Of a DNA stretch of 64,000 nucleotides, positions 6,946 to 15,571 are shown piece after piece. The DNA comes from an uncultured Caryophanales bacterium (GTDB lineage: Bacteria > Bacillota_I > Bacilli_A > RFN20 > CAG-826), in the NCBI GenBank assembly GCA_946624155.1, contig CAMORU010000001.1, forward strand, positions 155,569 through 219,568, in the 5' to 3' direction. The notes beneath the pieces were generated by a model. It worked only from the letters and a program-made list of their open reading frames with translations, was not told where the DNA came from and made no database searches. The position numbers were made by a program, and so were the translations under genes. Each line of letters begins with the position of its first letter. The stretch's first letter is position 1.

Positions 6946-8742
6946 ATGAAGATAGATGAAGTTCGTATTTATTCAGAAGTTTTAGAACAAGGTCTTGATT
7001 TTAAAGATTATTTTCTCAAGGCTAAGATTAATGCCCCAATTAAAACTGTTTACGCTAAAAAAGGGAGAAATTCTTCCAATGAAGACGATTCCTTTGTTAC
7101 AAGACTTCGCAACTCAAAGGATGTCGATGTTTTAATAACTTTTGTTTCAAATAAAAAAGAATACCCCGTTTTAATGGTTGAATACTCAGCAGCTGTTCCG
7201 ACTGACGATCACAAAATGCAAAGGTCAGATGTTTATTATTGGGGCTCTGTTTTTAATGTTCCTGAGTTAAAAATATACCCAAAATCAAAAGGTATGAATC
7301 AACAATTTGGTGGTGGAGACCGCTTTAATGATGAACAAGAACAAATAATTGCTTATAGAAAAGGGACGATATTGTGGCCTGTTTTGTGGCACACAATTAG
7401 TGAAACAATAGACGTCCTAGAAACAAAAGAAAATTGCCTTTCCTGCATACATTATTCTCCTGAAATATATAAATATATTGAGTTTGTAGTAACGTGCTTC
7501 AATAAAGCTATTGATTTTTTAGACTTGCATCGAATAGAAATGCAATTATTCAAAAAACAGAATCCAGAAATATTTGAGAAATATGGAGAAGATAATCTTC
7601 ATACAATGATTGTTGATTCTTCAAGATTCAAATGGGAAATAGAGAATAAAAAACTTGTTGTGAAAATAAATAGATTTGGTCACGCTATGGATCCAGACCG
7701 TGGTGTTTTGTTCTTTATTAACATGCTTGTTGGTTTTGATTCTACTGTTACAGAAATTCAAGTTAATAGGCCAAGCGATATAGATGCAAGAGGCGGCTAC
7801 CGCTCGTTGTTTGACTCTACATCAGCGGAAGAAGAACTTATCCAATATGTGAGAGGAATTATCCAAAACAAAAACAATGTTTTTGATGACGATGACGCGA
7901 TTCATGTTTTCAGAAAGGCATTAAATATTCCGAACAATGTAATACCTTTTAAAAAAGTTGATGATCATGAATATTTCATTGATGATCTCGATCTAATATC
8001 TTTCTTTGGAACATATCCGTCAATCACTACTAAGAGTTTGTTTTTCTTATCTTCCGAGCTTAGATTAACAGATAAAAACAGGAATATTATCTGTCGAATT
8101 AAGTGGAATTATTTACCTGTAAATCTTTTCTTAAGTTCGTTAACAACCGATAATTTCACTCCTTTAAAGCTTAAAGAACTTTCAAACAGTGATATGAAAG
8201 AAGACATCATAACGTTCGCTAGTGTTGAACTATATAAAAAGCTTGATTTTGGATTGCTAGCAGTCAGCTATCCAGGAGCTCAAGGCGATCGAGCAATTCT
8301 TACAGGAAGCGGACGAAACGTTAAGAGAACTTATGTGGATATAATTGCGTATTCTATTAAAAATGGACAATATATTGTTTATTTAGAAGAATGCAAGGAT
8401 AACTTGTCCAAATCTGAACAAGACATTAAAAAGCTAAAGGATATTATTGGTAGTACTGAAAAAATGGATGGACTCAGAGAATTGTTTAAAAAGACAATTC
8501 AACATAATAACTTTGGCAAAGTTTATACCTCGTTGGGAGGAGCGCTAACTAATTTGAAACAATCACAAGAAGTGGACTACATTTTCATGTTTAATATTGA
8601 TACTAGCAAATCAAATAATTCGATTGATTATACAATAGCTATCGTTGACCTAAATCTTGTTGATGTTTTTAAACCTTTAGCAAACAGCAAGAAAAGGCTT
8701 GAAGGTTCGATCATTCTCAACGGAGTTTACGTAATAGAATAA
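6946..8742 (+). CDS. candidate restriction endonuclease with two nuclease-like motifs
   Basis: I do not recognise this 598-aa protein as a named family. Its position, 2 nt behind two methyltransferases, makes it the expected endonuclease. The C-terminal part shows a good PD-(D/E)XK pattern: D465 in 'VDIIAY' on a hydrophobic strand, then E482-C-K484 in 'YIVYLEECKD'. A second, weaker pattern lies near the N-terminus: D61 in 'DVLITF' and E79-Y-S81 in 'PVLMVEYS', followed by H89-K90. Two active sites in one chain would suit cleavage of both strands at an asymmetric site. No helicase or ATPase motif is visible, which argues against Type I, III or McrBC enzymes. Confidence 0.6.
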   Translation: MKIDEVRIYSEVLEQGLDFKDYFLKAKINAPIKTVYAKKGRNSSNEDDSFVTRLRNSKDVDVLITFVSNKKEYPVLMVEYSAAVPTDDHKMQRSDVYYWGSVFNVPELKIYPKSKGMNQQFGGGDRFNDEQEQIIAYRKGTILWPVLWHTISETIDVLETKENCLSCIHYSPEIYKYIEFVVTCFNKAIDFLDLHRIEMQLFKKQNPEIFEKYGEDNLHTMIVDSSRFKWEIENKKLVVKINRFGHAMDPDRGVLFFINMLVGFDSTVTEIQVNRPSDIDARGGYRSLFDSTSAEEELIQYVRGIIQNKNNVFDDDDAIHVFRKALNIPNNVIPFKKVDDHEYFIDDLDLISFFGTYPSITTKSLFFLSSELRLTDKNRNIICRIKWNYLPVNLFLSSLTTDNFTPLKLKELSNSDMKEDIITFASVELYKKLDFGLLAVSYPGAQGDRAILTGSGRNVKRTYVDIIAYSIKNGQYIVYLEECKDNLSKSEQDIKKLKDIIGSTEKMDGLRELFKKTIQHNNFGKVYTSLGGALTNLKQSQEVDYIFMFNIDTSKSNNSIDYTIAIVDLNLVDVFKPLANSKKRLEGSIILNGVYVIE

Positions 8743-8917
8743 AAAACGACATTTTTCAGCAAAAACTGTAAATATCAGTAAATTTCTGTAATAATGTTGT
8801 CGTTACCTGTAAAAAACCGGTAAAAAGTGTATGTTCACTCAGTCGCAGGTAATGTATTCACTCAGTCGCAAACAAGCAAATGAGTGTTCACTTCGTCCCA
8901 CCGGTACAAGTGTGTAC
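8743..8917. other. AT-rich intergenic stretch with three direct repeats
   Basis: Three similar 16-mers occur in the same orientation: TGTTCACTCAGTCGCA (8832-8847), TATTCACTCAGTCGCA (8855-8870) and TGTTCACTTCGTCCCA (8885-8900). They start 23 and 30 nt apart. CCGG-containing partial repeats flank them (AAACCGGTAAAAAGTG and CCCACCGGTACAAGTG). No reading frame of substance is present. Repeated subterminal motifs beginning TGT recall the ends of IS21-type transposons, but no transposase is nearby. Confidence 0.6.
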
Positions 8918-8949
8918 ACAGTACTGATACAATTCGGTACTGTTTTTTG
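8918..8949 (+). terminator. terminator before the tocopherol-cyclase-like gene
   Basis: ACAGTACTGA (8918-8927) pairs with TCGGTACTGT (8934-8943, one G-T pair), followed by TTTTTTG. Its arms are almost identical to those of the terminator at 10343-10370. Confidence 0.8.
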
Positions 8950-8991
8950 TTATGATAGAGATGCAGATAATTCTTAAAGCAGGAAGAAAAA

Positions 8992-10116
8992 ATGTTTAAT
9001 AAATCAGATATAAAAAGAAACGAATTCCAATTGTTTGGAAAGCAAGGGAAAAAAGGATATGACTGGTGGTGGCATTCTTTTACTGCAATCAATAGTAAAA
9101 CTGGAGAAGAGAAACCATTTTATATCGAATTCTTTTTATGCAATCCAAAATTAGCGAAAAATGAACCAACCTTTGGTCAATTAAAAGAAAACAAGGAAAA
9201 AGGGATTAAACCATCTTATTTAATGGTTAATGTTGGCTGTTGGGGAAGTAAACACCTTCAACTACATCGTTTCTTTGCATATAAAGATATTAAAATTCAG
9301 CCTAAAGCTCCATTTTCCATCAAGGCTGATGATTGCTATCTAGATGAAAAGAAAACCTATGGAATAGTAAAAGTAAGTAAAAGCGAATCAATCAATCATC
9401 CTGAATATATGTCGGATTATGGAGAAATATCTTGGGATTTATCTATTGATAAATTAGTTGCTTTTAATGTTGGCTATGGAGCTTCAACCTTGTTTAGAAA
9501 ATTACAATTATTTGAGATGTTCTGGCACGCAGAAGGAATGAAATCCACTTTTAAAGGTTCAATAACACTGGACGGAGAAAAATATAATGTTATCCCAGAA
9601 AAGAGCTATGGCTATAGCGATAAAAACTGGGGAAAAGATTTTACTTCTCCATGGGTGTGGCTTTCTAGCAATAATCTAGTTTCTAAAACAACAGGAAAAA
9701 GATTAAACAATAGTGTTTTTGATATAGGTGGTGGTAGACCAAAAATCGGTTTTATTGCATTAAATAGAAAACTCTTATCCGCATTTTATTATGAAGGGAA
9801 ATGTTACGAATTTAATTTCTCTAAATTCTGGACCAACACCAGAACAAAATTTGAATCACATGAAACTGATGATGAAATTGTGTGGCATGTTCAACAAAAA
9901 ATATGGAATAACAAGATGGTGGTAGATATCACTTGTAAAAAAGCGGATATGCTTTTGATTAACTATGAAGCGCCAGATGGCAGGAAAAGACATAACCGCT
10001 TGTGGAATGGTGGCAATGGTGTCGGAACAATTTCTTTATATCATCGTAATAAATTAGTTGATGTAATTGAGGCCAAGAATGTAGGCTGTGAATATGGAGA
10101 ATTTGACAAAGTATAA
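8992..10116 (+). CDS. tocopherol cyclase-like family protein
   Basis: The 374-aa product resembles the tocopherol cyclase-like family (beta-barrel proteins), with the typical block 'YGYSDKNWGKDFTSPWVWLSSNN' at about residues 205-227 and an earlier 'GYDWWWHSFTAI' at 20-31. Plant members cyclise tocopherol precursors. Bacterial members of gut Firmicutes lack that pathway, so the true substrate, perhaps a lipid or isoprenoid, is unknown. A Shine-Dalgarno-like AGGAAG precedes the ATG and a TATGAT lies at 8951-8956. No signal peptide is seen. The gene is monocistronic between two near-identical terminators. Confidence 0.65.
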   Translation: MFNKSDIKRNEFQLFGKQGKKGYDWWWHSFTAINSKTGEEKPFYIEFFLCNPKLAKNEPTFGQLKENKEKGIKPSYLMVNVGCWGSKHLQLHRFFAYKDIKIQPKAPFSIKADDCYLDEKKTYGIVKVSKSESINHPEYMSDYGEISWDLSIDKLVAFNVGYGASTLFRKLQLFEMFWHAEGMKSTFKGSITLDGEKYNVIPEKSYGYSDKNWGKDFTSPWVWLSSNNLVSKTTGKRLNNSVFDIGGGRPKIGFIALNRKLLSAFYYEGKCYEFNFSKFWTNTRTKFESHETDDEIVWHVQQKIWNNKMVVDITCKKADMLLINYEAPDGRKRHNRLWNGGNGVGTISLYHRNKLVDVIEAKNVGCEYGEFDKV

Positions 10117-10154
10117 TGTCTTATTGATATAAAATGGCATAAAAAAATAAATAC

Positions 10155-10260
10155 ATCAGAGGACTGTACGCATAAGCGTAATGGAGACAATATGTCGGCC
10201 GCCTGTTAGATAAGATGCCGAGTGAGCTTGTTATTCGAGCTTTTCATTTGCTCAAAGAGG
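10155..10260 (+). ncRNA. possible structured RNA, unassigned
   Basis: This part of the intergenic stretch is richer in G+C than its surroundings and holds several local hairpins: ACGC-ATAA-GCGT (10168-10179), TCGGC/GCCGA (10195-10199 with 10217-10221) and TGAGC/GCTCA (10223-10227 with 10250-10254). I could not match it to SRP RNA, tmRNA, RNase P RNA, 6S RNA or a known riboswitch class. It is not clearly a leader: both flanking genes end towards it, so an independent RNA or a long 3' UTR is possible. The strand is uncertain. Confidence 0.35.
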
Positions 10261-10342
10261 TTTAAATTAAATAAGGTGTGGCTCAAATTTGAGAAAAATG
10301 GTTTAATTTGTATCATTTTTTGCAAACAAACCTAAGTGTATT

Positions 10343-10370
10343 ACAGTATCGAGAAATCGGTACTGTTTTT
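10343..10370. terminator. terminator between convergent genes
   Basis: ACAGTATCGA-GAAA-TCGGTACTGT (10343-10366) forms a 10-bp stem with a GNRA loop, followed by TTTTAATT. It lies between the convergent tocopherol-cyclase-like and GT4 genes. Confidence 0.85.
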
Positions 10371-11505
10371 AATTAAATTTAGCTTTTGTTTCAAGAATCA
10401 TTTGTTCCATCTTTTCCATACATCTAGAAACGGAATGTTCTTTTGCAAAATCTTCATAACCATCGATTACTTTTTGTTGTTCTTCTGGATGGTCAATATA
10501 AAAGTCAATTACTCTTGCTAAGTCCTTTGGATTTCTTTGCTTAAAAATACATTTTTTATCATCCACAAAATAACGAGTAGCACTCTTTTTAGAATCCGAA
10601 ACAATTGTCACTTTTTGACAGGCTAAAGCTTCAATACAAGCAATGCCTTCAAGTTCAATTGTTGCAGGGTGAACATACAAATCTGAATAATTTAGAAGAT
10701 TAACAATGTCCTCTCTTTTGAATTGTTTCATTATGATCGGATTTGTTAAATTTTTCGCTAATTTTCGGTATTTTTTCTCTTTTAGACCTTGTCCTGCAAG
10801 AATAATTTGGATGTCTTTTTCGTGTTTGGAATACTTCATAGCTTTTATAAGAGTGTCTTGTGATTTTTCTCTTGCAAGTCTACCAACAGACGAAATGATG
10901 ATTTTATCTCTAAATTCTACAGGTTTTTCTACGTATTTTTTTACCATATCTGGGGTTACGCCATTAGAAATAACGTAACCAGGAGTTTTACGTTTTATGT
11001 TAGTTTCGAATACATTTCTAATAAATTCAGTAGGGTAATGAATCGCGTCACATTTTGAAAATGTTGTCTTGTAAATAACTTTATAGACAGCTTTGTTAAC
11101 AAATTGAACTTCATTTAAACCAAAATACGAAGTTAAGTTTTCTGCTTGCATATGAAAACCACAACTTACTGGAATATGTCTTTCTTTTGCGAGTTTAATG
11201 ACTTTATTACATAAATGGAAAGGAACAATTGCATGAACATAGTCTGCATCTTTCATGCATTTTTTAATGATTTCATCATCTGCTTTTGCAAACTTGACAC
11301 CAACTTTATCTATAAGGTGATCCAAAGGACCAAGACTCTTGGTTGGTACAACATAATATTTTTCTTCTTTATCTACTCCTTTTAGTGGAGACAAAATTCT
11401 AACTTCATAACCTTTTGAAGTAAGATGTCTTACTAGATTCATCGTGGCAACATTGGTTCCATTTCCTTCCCCAACAAGAACATCACTAACTATAACAATT
11501 ACCAT
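10369..11505 (-). CDS. GT4-family glycosyltransferase
   Basis: The 378-aa protein has the GT-B fold of family 4. The N-terminal domain holds a glycine-rich 'VLVGEGNGTNVATMNLVRHL', the C-terminal domain 'ISSVGRLAREKSQDTLIKAM', and the nucleotide-sugar EX7E motif is in 'IELEGIACIEALAC'. It retains configuration and uses a UDP- or GDP-sugar. In Mollicutes-like and other low-GC bacteria such enzymes often make glucosyl-diacylglycerol membrane lipids, which is a plausible role, but a cell-surface glycan acceptor is equally possible. No membrane segments are seen. It is monocistronic. Confidence 0.8.
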   Translation of the reverse strand: MVIVIVSDVLVGEGNGTNVATMNLVRHLTSKGYEVRILSPLKGVDKEEKYYVVPTKSLGPLDHLIDKVGVKFAKADDEIIKKCMKDADYVHAIVPFHLCNKVIKLAKERHIPVSCGFHMQAENLTSYFGLNEVQFVNKAVYKVIYKTTFSKCDAIHYPTEFIRNVFETNIKRKTPGYVISNGVTPDMVKKYVEKPVEFRDKIIISSVGRLAREKSQDTLIKAMKYSKHEKDIQIILAGQGLKEKKYRKLAKNLTNPIIMKQFKREDIVNLLNYSDLYVHPATIELEGIACIEALACQKVTIVSDSKKSATRYFVDDKKCIFKQRNPKDLARVIDFYIDHPEEQQKVIDGYEDFAKEHSVSRCMEKMEQMILETKAKFN

Positions 11506-11593
11506 AACAACGACTCCTTAAGGTGCCTATCAATTATATAAAAATATTAGTAAATGTAAAATTATAAATTTTATGTTAAAAAGTTTTACTTAT

Positions 11594-11611
11594 AGTTAGA
11601 CATAACTAACT
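11594..11611. promoter_or_regulatory. probable DtxR-type metal operator upstream of HMA-ZIP
   Basis: The inverted repeat AGTTAG-N6-CTAACT has the same half-sites as two sites in front of the feo genes (22659-22676 and 22717-22732). It is followed by TTTTATTTT, so it could also work as a terminator, but no gene ends just before it on this strand. It lies about 30 nt upstream of the TATAAT at 11640-11645. Confidence 0.55.
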
Positions 11612-11653
11612 TTTTATTTTCTTTTTTGGATTGTAAGCATATAATGAGTGTAT

Positions 11654-11902
11654 ATGAATAAGTACGTAATTGGTCTTGATGGAATGAGATGTGGTGGATG
11701 TGAAGCTCATGTTCAAGACATCATAAGAAGAAATTTCTCAATTAAAAAAGTAAAAGCTTCTCACTTAAATAATGAACTTGAAATAATTTGTGATCATGAT
11801 TTAAGTGAAAAAGAACTTCATTTAATTCTTGATCCTACAGGTTATAGGATTACTTCTTTTAATAAAGAAGAAGCCGTAAAGAAGTTATTCGGATGGAGAT
11901 AA
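11654..11902 (+). CDS. heavy-metal-associated (HMA) domain protein
   Basis: The 82-aa protein is a single HMA/CopZ-like fold with the metal-binding motif GMRCGGC near its N-terminus, two Cys separated by two Gly residues. Such proteins carry Cu(I), Zn or similar ions in the cytoplasm. I chose the ATG at 11654 over the GTG at 11648; TATAAT at 11640-11645 lies only 8 nt before it, which predicts a leaderless message. The ZIP transporter gene follows after 1 nt, so the pair probably takes up and hands over a divalent metal. Confidence 0.75.
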   Translation: MNKYVIGLDGMRCGGCEAHVQDIIRRNFSIKKVKASHLNNELEIICDHDLSEKELHLILDPTGYRITSFNKEEAVKKLFGWR

Positions 11903-11903
11903 T

Positions 11904-12698
11904 TTGAAGAATTATATCTATCCTTTAATTGGCATTCCTTTAATTTTTATATGTACAACTTTGGGTGCATTATTTGTTTTCTTCATTCGCAAGAAAGAAA
12001 TATCTCCTAAATTAGGCAAAATCTTTACAGGATTTGCCGCTGGCGTAATGTTTTCTGCTTCTTTCTTTTCGCTTATTAAACCAGCTCTTGAAAGTAACGT
12101 AAAATACATGCCAACTTGGCTTATAGTTTTAATCTCAATTGTATTAGGTGCGGCCTTCTTATGGGGCATAGATAAACTTGTTCCGCACTTCCATAGTGCC
12201 GAAAAACAAGACGAAGGTTTACCTTCTAAGAAGATGAGCAAAACATCAAAGATGTTCCTCGCCGTTACAATCCATAATATTCCTGAAGGTTTATCAGTTG
12301 GAATTGCCTTTGGCGTTGCCTTATCTCAACCTCATAACGAAGCACTTTTAATTGGTGCTTTACTTCTTGCAATTGGTATTGGAATTCAAAATATTCCAGA
12401 AGGGGCTGTTGTTTCTTTACCAATTAAAAGTGAAACTGGTTCAAATAAGAAAGCATTCATGTTTGGAATGTTATCTGGTGCAGTAGAACCAATTGCCGCT
12501 GTTATTGGTTTATTTTTAGCAATGCAAATACAAGGAATTATGCCTTGGGCCTTAGCGTTTGCCGCTGGATGCATGATTTACGTTGTAGCAGAAGAAATGA
12601 TTCCCGAAATGACTAGTGAAGGCCATGACCATTATGGTGTTTGGTCATTTATTATTGGTTTTGTTATCATGCTTGCATTAGATTGCATTCAACTATAA
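11904..12698 (+). CDS. ZIP-family divalent metal transporter
   Basis: The 264-aa membrane protein has about eight hydrophobic segments. The ZIP metal-site motifs are in the central helices: HNIPEG (124-129) and QNIPEG (162-167), with a short His-containing loop 'PHFHSAEK' (94-101) between helices 3 and 4. It imports Zn, Mn or Fe. It starts with TTG at 11904, one base after the HMA stop, with GGAG about 7 nt upstream. Co-transcription with HMA and the DtxR-type repeat upstream suggest metal-dependent control. Confidence 0.9.
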   Translation: MKNYIYPLIGIPLIFICTTLGALFVFFIRKKEISPKLGKIFTGFAAGVMFSASFFSLIKPALESNVKYMPTWLIVLISIVLGAAFLWGIDKLVPHFHSAEKQDEGLPSKKMSKTSKMFLAVTIHNIPEGLSVGIAFGVALSQPHNEALLIGALLLAIGIGIQNIPEGAVVSLPIKSETGSNKKAFMFGMLSGAVEPIAAVIGLFLAMQIQGIMPWALAFAAGCMIYVVAEEMIPEMTSEGHDHYGVWSFIIGFVIMLALDCIQL

Positions 12699-12733
12699 TT
12701 AGTAAATATATACACTTCTCTATTTTATAGAGT

Positions 12734-12739
12734 TATAAT
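12734..12739 (+). promoter_or_regulatory. -10 box of the surface-protein operon
   Basis: TATAAT at 12734-12739 is only 9 nt before the ATG at 12749 and there is no Shine-Dalgarno sequence, so a leaderless start is likely. No convincing -35 is seen. Confidence 0.45.
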
Positions 12740-12748
12740 TGTTTTAAT

Positions 12749-15568
12749 ATGAAAAGATGTTTTAAAAAATTACTATTAGCTGCTACTACTGTTTTTTTGT
12801 TGGCTGCATGCTCAAACGGCGCAAAGCCATCCTCTCCTGAAAAAGTTCCAGAAGTCAAAGATCCTGAATCAATTCTTAAGGATTTAGATTTTAAACCTAT
12901 TGATCCTATTAATTATGACGATAAGGCATATTATTACTCTGATCACATCAATAAGGTCGATCCTGAATTCGAACTACTTTTAACTGCTAATCCTGAATTG
13001 GAAAACAGTGAGAAAGTAGCGATAATTTCAACAATAAATGAAAACGGTCTTGAAGATGACATTATTATTCAAAATAATTTTGATTGTGAAAGCATTGATT
13101 TAGATTATACTTACACCCCTGGAGAAACCGAATGCAAAATTATTCCTGGAAACGGTCTTTATAGAAAAGGTTTAATTTATACCGCAGAATTAGCTAATCA
13201 AAATCTCTGTTTTAAAGGCAAAAGCCCAACTATTAGAAAACTATATTTCGATATAGAAAGAGAAGATACTTTTGTTTATAAGCTTTCAAAAGATCTAAAG
13301 TATTTTGATGCTAGTAAAGTTTTAAAAGAAGCTGATCTTGATACAACCGATATTGCTGATCCAAATAGCGAAGAAGCAAAACAATGGTTTGAAAATACAA
13401 CTTATGAGCTAATATACGCTACTGATGAATTTAAAAGTCTTAAAGAAGGCGATAACTTTGCTATTTGTCCATTTAAAGCAGGCAAACCAGCAATGGATCA
13501 AAAGAACTCTTATTATGGAAAATTCGTTAAAAACGAAAAAGTAAGTAATGGTTATAAAGTCACTTACAAAAATGTTGATTTACATGAGATTTATAAAGAC
13601 AAAAATGGCAATGAAGCTCTTGATATTTATCTAAACGAGCAAAAAGCAAAAGAATTTAGAGATGTCGCTCTTAGATTTGATAAGGAACAATTTAAAAAAG
13701 ACTTAATTAATGACCGTTCAATTAATAGACTTGTTGACGCCTCGTTAATCGCTACAAAAAACCCAACTAATGCCACTAAGTACGATATTCTTACAGCAAT
13801 TACTATTAATCCTACATTCTCTTGGGATGCTCCGAAATTTGTTTTCCAACTTGAAGCTGGAGTTAATATTCCAATTAATGAAGCAAAAACTTCCGCATTA
13901 CAAATCACTATCACTTATCAATATATTTCGACTCTTTCTACAGGAGCTTCGTACAAACTTAAGAAATTTTTAGGAATTCCTTATTGGCTTATCGTTCAGG
14001 GTGATGTTACCCAAGAAGTAGAACAAAGAGTTGGTTTTAGTATTGCCTTAATGAGAAACTTCACGCCTGATGAAAAAGACACTTCAGACATGAAGCAAAT
14101 GGTTAAGGAAGCTTATAATAAGCTTGAAAATGACCCAGCCTATTTCATGGTCAAAGATGACGATGAATATAGCACAACCGCAAACGATCGTCTTATTCCA
14201 ATTGCAGCTTTAAATATTCCATTTGGTGGCATTTTCTCATTCTTTGTTGAATTTGATATCCACTTGACGATGGATTTTAGAATTTTATTTGAATACAACT
14301 ATTACAAAACCTATACCGAGCGCGTTTTAAGTTATTCATCAGATGATGGAGTTGAAAATACGTCGAACACTGAATCTGTTTCTGTTTCAGCCCACCAAAT
14401 TGATTTATTGGGCCAACTTTCCTTTCAAATTGGTCTTCAAATTAGAGTTGGCTTATGTATTACAGGCCTTGAAAAAATATTTGGTTTCGGACTTATTTTT
14501 GAAGGTGGAGTTTATGTTGATTTAAAAGGAATGGTAGGAATTACCTGGGGCGATAACCAGCAAACGCAATTTGTTGGCGGTGTAAATCTAGACATTGGTT
14601 TATATGGCGTAATATCGGCATATGCTGATATCTTATGCTGCCATCCGAAGTATGACTTCGCTAAAGGTAAGCTCCCATTCTTCGAATACACAAGACCATT
14701 TAGCATAATTGATCTAATGGGTCCAGATTCAATTGATATAAACGAAAAGATTACTTATCTTGAGACTACTAATATATTAATGACAAAGGTTTTCTCAGTT
14801 GAGGAAATGAAAATTGCTGTCAAAGGATTTGCAGCTAATGATACTGTTGAAACAAAAATTCCCGGAGCAGATGAACCTCAACAAACAAAACCTCTCATAA
14901 TTGAGGATGATTCTCCTTATTTAGAGATTGATGAAGCTAATAACAACATTGTTGTTAGTGAGAATTGTCCTGCTGCATTTACTGCTCATATTACAATAAC
15001 AGCAAATGATGAATTTACTTATTTACTTGATGATGAACCGTTAAGTAAAGTTGTTACTGTAAATTATCATAGTAAAGATGCACACAAAGTATCTATTAAA
15101 GGTGCATCTAACACTATTGAAGTAGAAAAAGGAAAAACAATTCATCTTCCTCATTTAGTTTCGTTCCAAGGCAAGGGTGACAAGATGGAATCTAGCCTTG
15201 AATACGATGATACCTTTGGAATTAAAGAAGGCGAATTTGTTTATGATGCGACTTATTATGATTTTGTCTGTTTTACAGACGGAACAAATAATTATAACCC
15301 TGGAGATACGATAACTGTCGGTGATAACGACATTGTTCTAACTCCTGTTGTTAAAGTAATTATTTATTACACTGCAACGTTCTATAACGGTAAAGGTCAA
15401 GTAATTTCTACAAGTAGAGTTAGAGAAAAAACTGACGCGGTTGCTCCAAGTGAACAACAAATTATGCAAGGAATGGAAGGTTATACCTTCTATGGTTGGG
15501 ATAGAACGTTTACTTATCTAACCGAAGACATTGATGTCTATGGCATTTACTATAAGGTGGAGGCATAA
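12749..15568 (+). CDS. large surface lipoprotein with C-terminal InlB-type repeat
   Basis: The 939-aa product begins with a lipoprotein signal (KKLLLAATTVFLLAAC, lipobox Cys21), so it should be anchored outside the membrane. Most of the chain is beta-rich and unrecognised; a hydrophobic Gly-rich stretch at about 560-640 could be a beta-solenoid or barrel. The end (about 877-935, 'YYTATFYNGKGQVIS...EGYTFYGWDRTFTYLTEDIDVYGIYYK') is an InlB B-type repeat, common in Firmicutes adhesins. It is the first gene of three: the next starts 3 nt after its stop. Adhesion or polymer binding is a guess from the repeats. Confidence 0.6.
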   Translation: MKRCFKKLLLAATTVFLLAACSNGAKPSSPEKVPEVKDPESILKDLDFKPIDPINYDDKAYYYSDHINKVDPEFELLLTANPELENSEKVAIISTINENGLEDDIIIQNNFDCESIDLDYTYTPGETECKIIPGNGLYRKGLIYTAELANQNLCFKGKSPTIRKLYFDIEREDTFVYKLSKDLKYFDASKVLKEADLDTTDIADPNSEEAKQWFENTTYELIYATDEFKSLKEGDNFAICPFKAGKPAMDQKNSYYGKFVKNEKVSNGYKVTYKNVDLHEIYKDKNGNEALDIYLNEQKAKEFRDVALRFDKEQFKKDLINDRSINRLVDASLIATKNPTNATKYDILTAITINPTFSWDAPKFVFQLEAGVNIPINEAKTSALQITITYQYISTLSTGASYKLKKFLGIPYWLIVQGDVTQEVEQRVGFSIALMRNFTPDEKDTSDMKQMVKEAYNKLENDPAYFMVKDDDEYSTTANDRLIPIAALNIPFGGIFSFFVEFDIHLTMDFRILFEYNYYKTYTERVLSYSSDDGVENTSNTESVSVSAHQIDLLGQLSFQIGLQIRVGLCITGLEKIFGFGLIFEGGVYVDLKGMVGITWGDNQQTQFVGGVNLDIGLYGVISAYADILCCHPKYDFAKGKLPFFEYTRPFSIIDLMGPDSIDINEKITYLETTNILMTKVFSVEEMKIAVKGFAANDTVETKIPGADEPQQTKPLIIEDDSPYLEIDEANNNIVVSENCPAAFTAHITITANDEFTYLLDDEPLSKVVTVNYHSKDAHKVSIKGASNTIEVEKGKTIHLPHLVSFQGKGDKMESSLEYDDTFGIKEGEFVYDATYYDFVCFTDGTNNYNPGDTITVGDNDIVLTPVVKVIIYYTATFYNGKGQVISTSRVREKTDAVAPSEQQIMQGMEGYTFYGWDRTFTYLTEDIDVYGIYYKVEA

Positions 15569-15571
15569 AAA

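Noticed and set aside
10155..10260. Assignment of the structured region to tmRNA, SRP RNA, RNase P RNA, 6S RNA or a known riboswitch
   Set aside because: None of the hallmark sequences of these RNAs is present.
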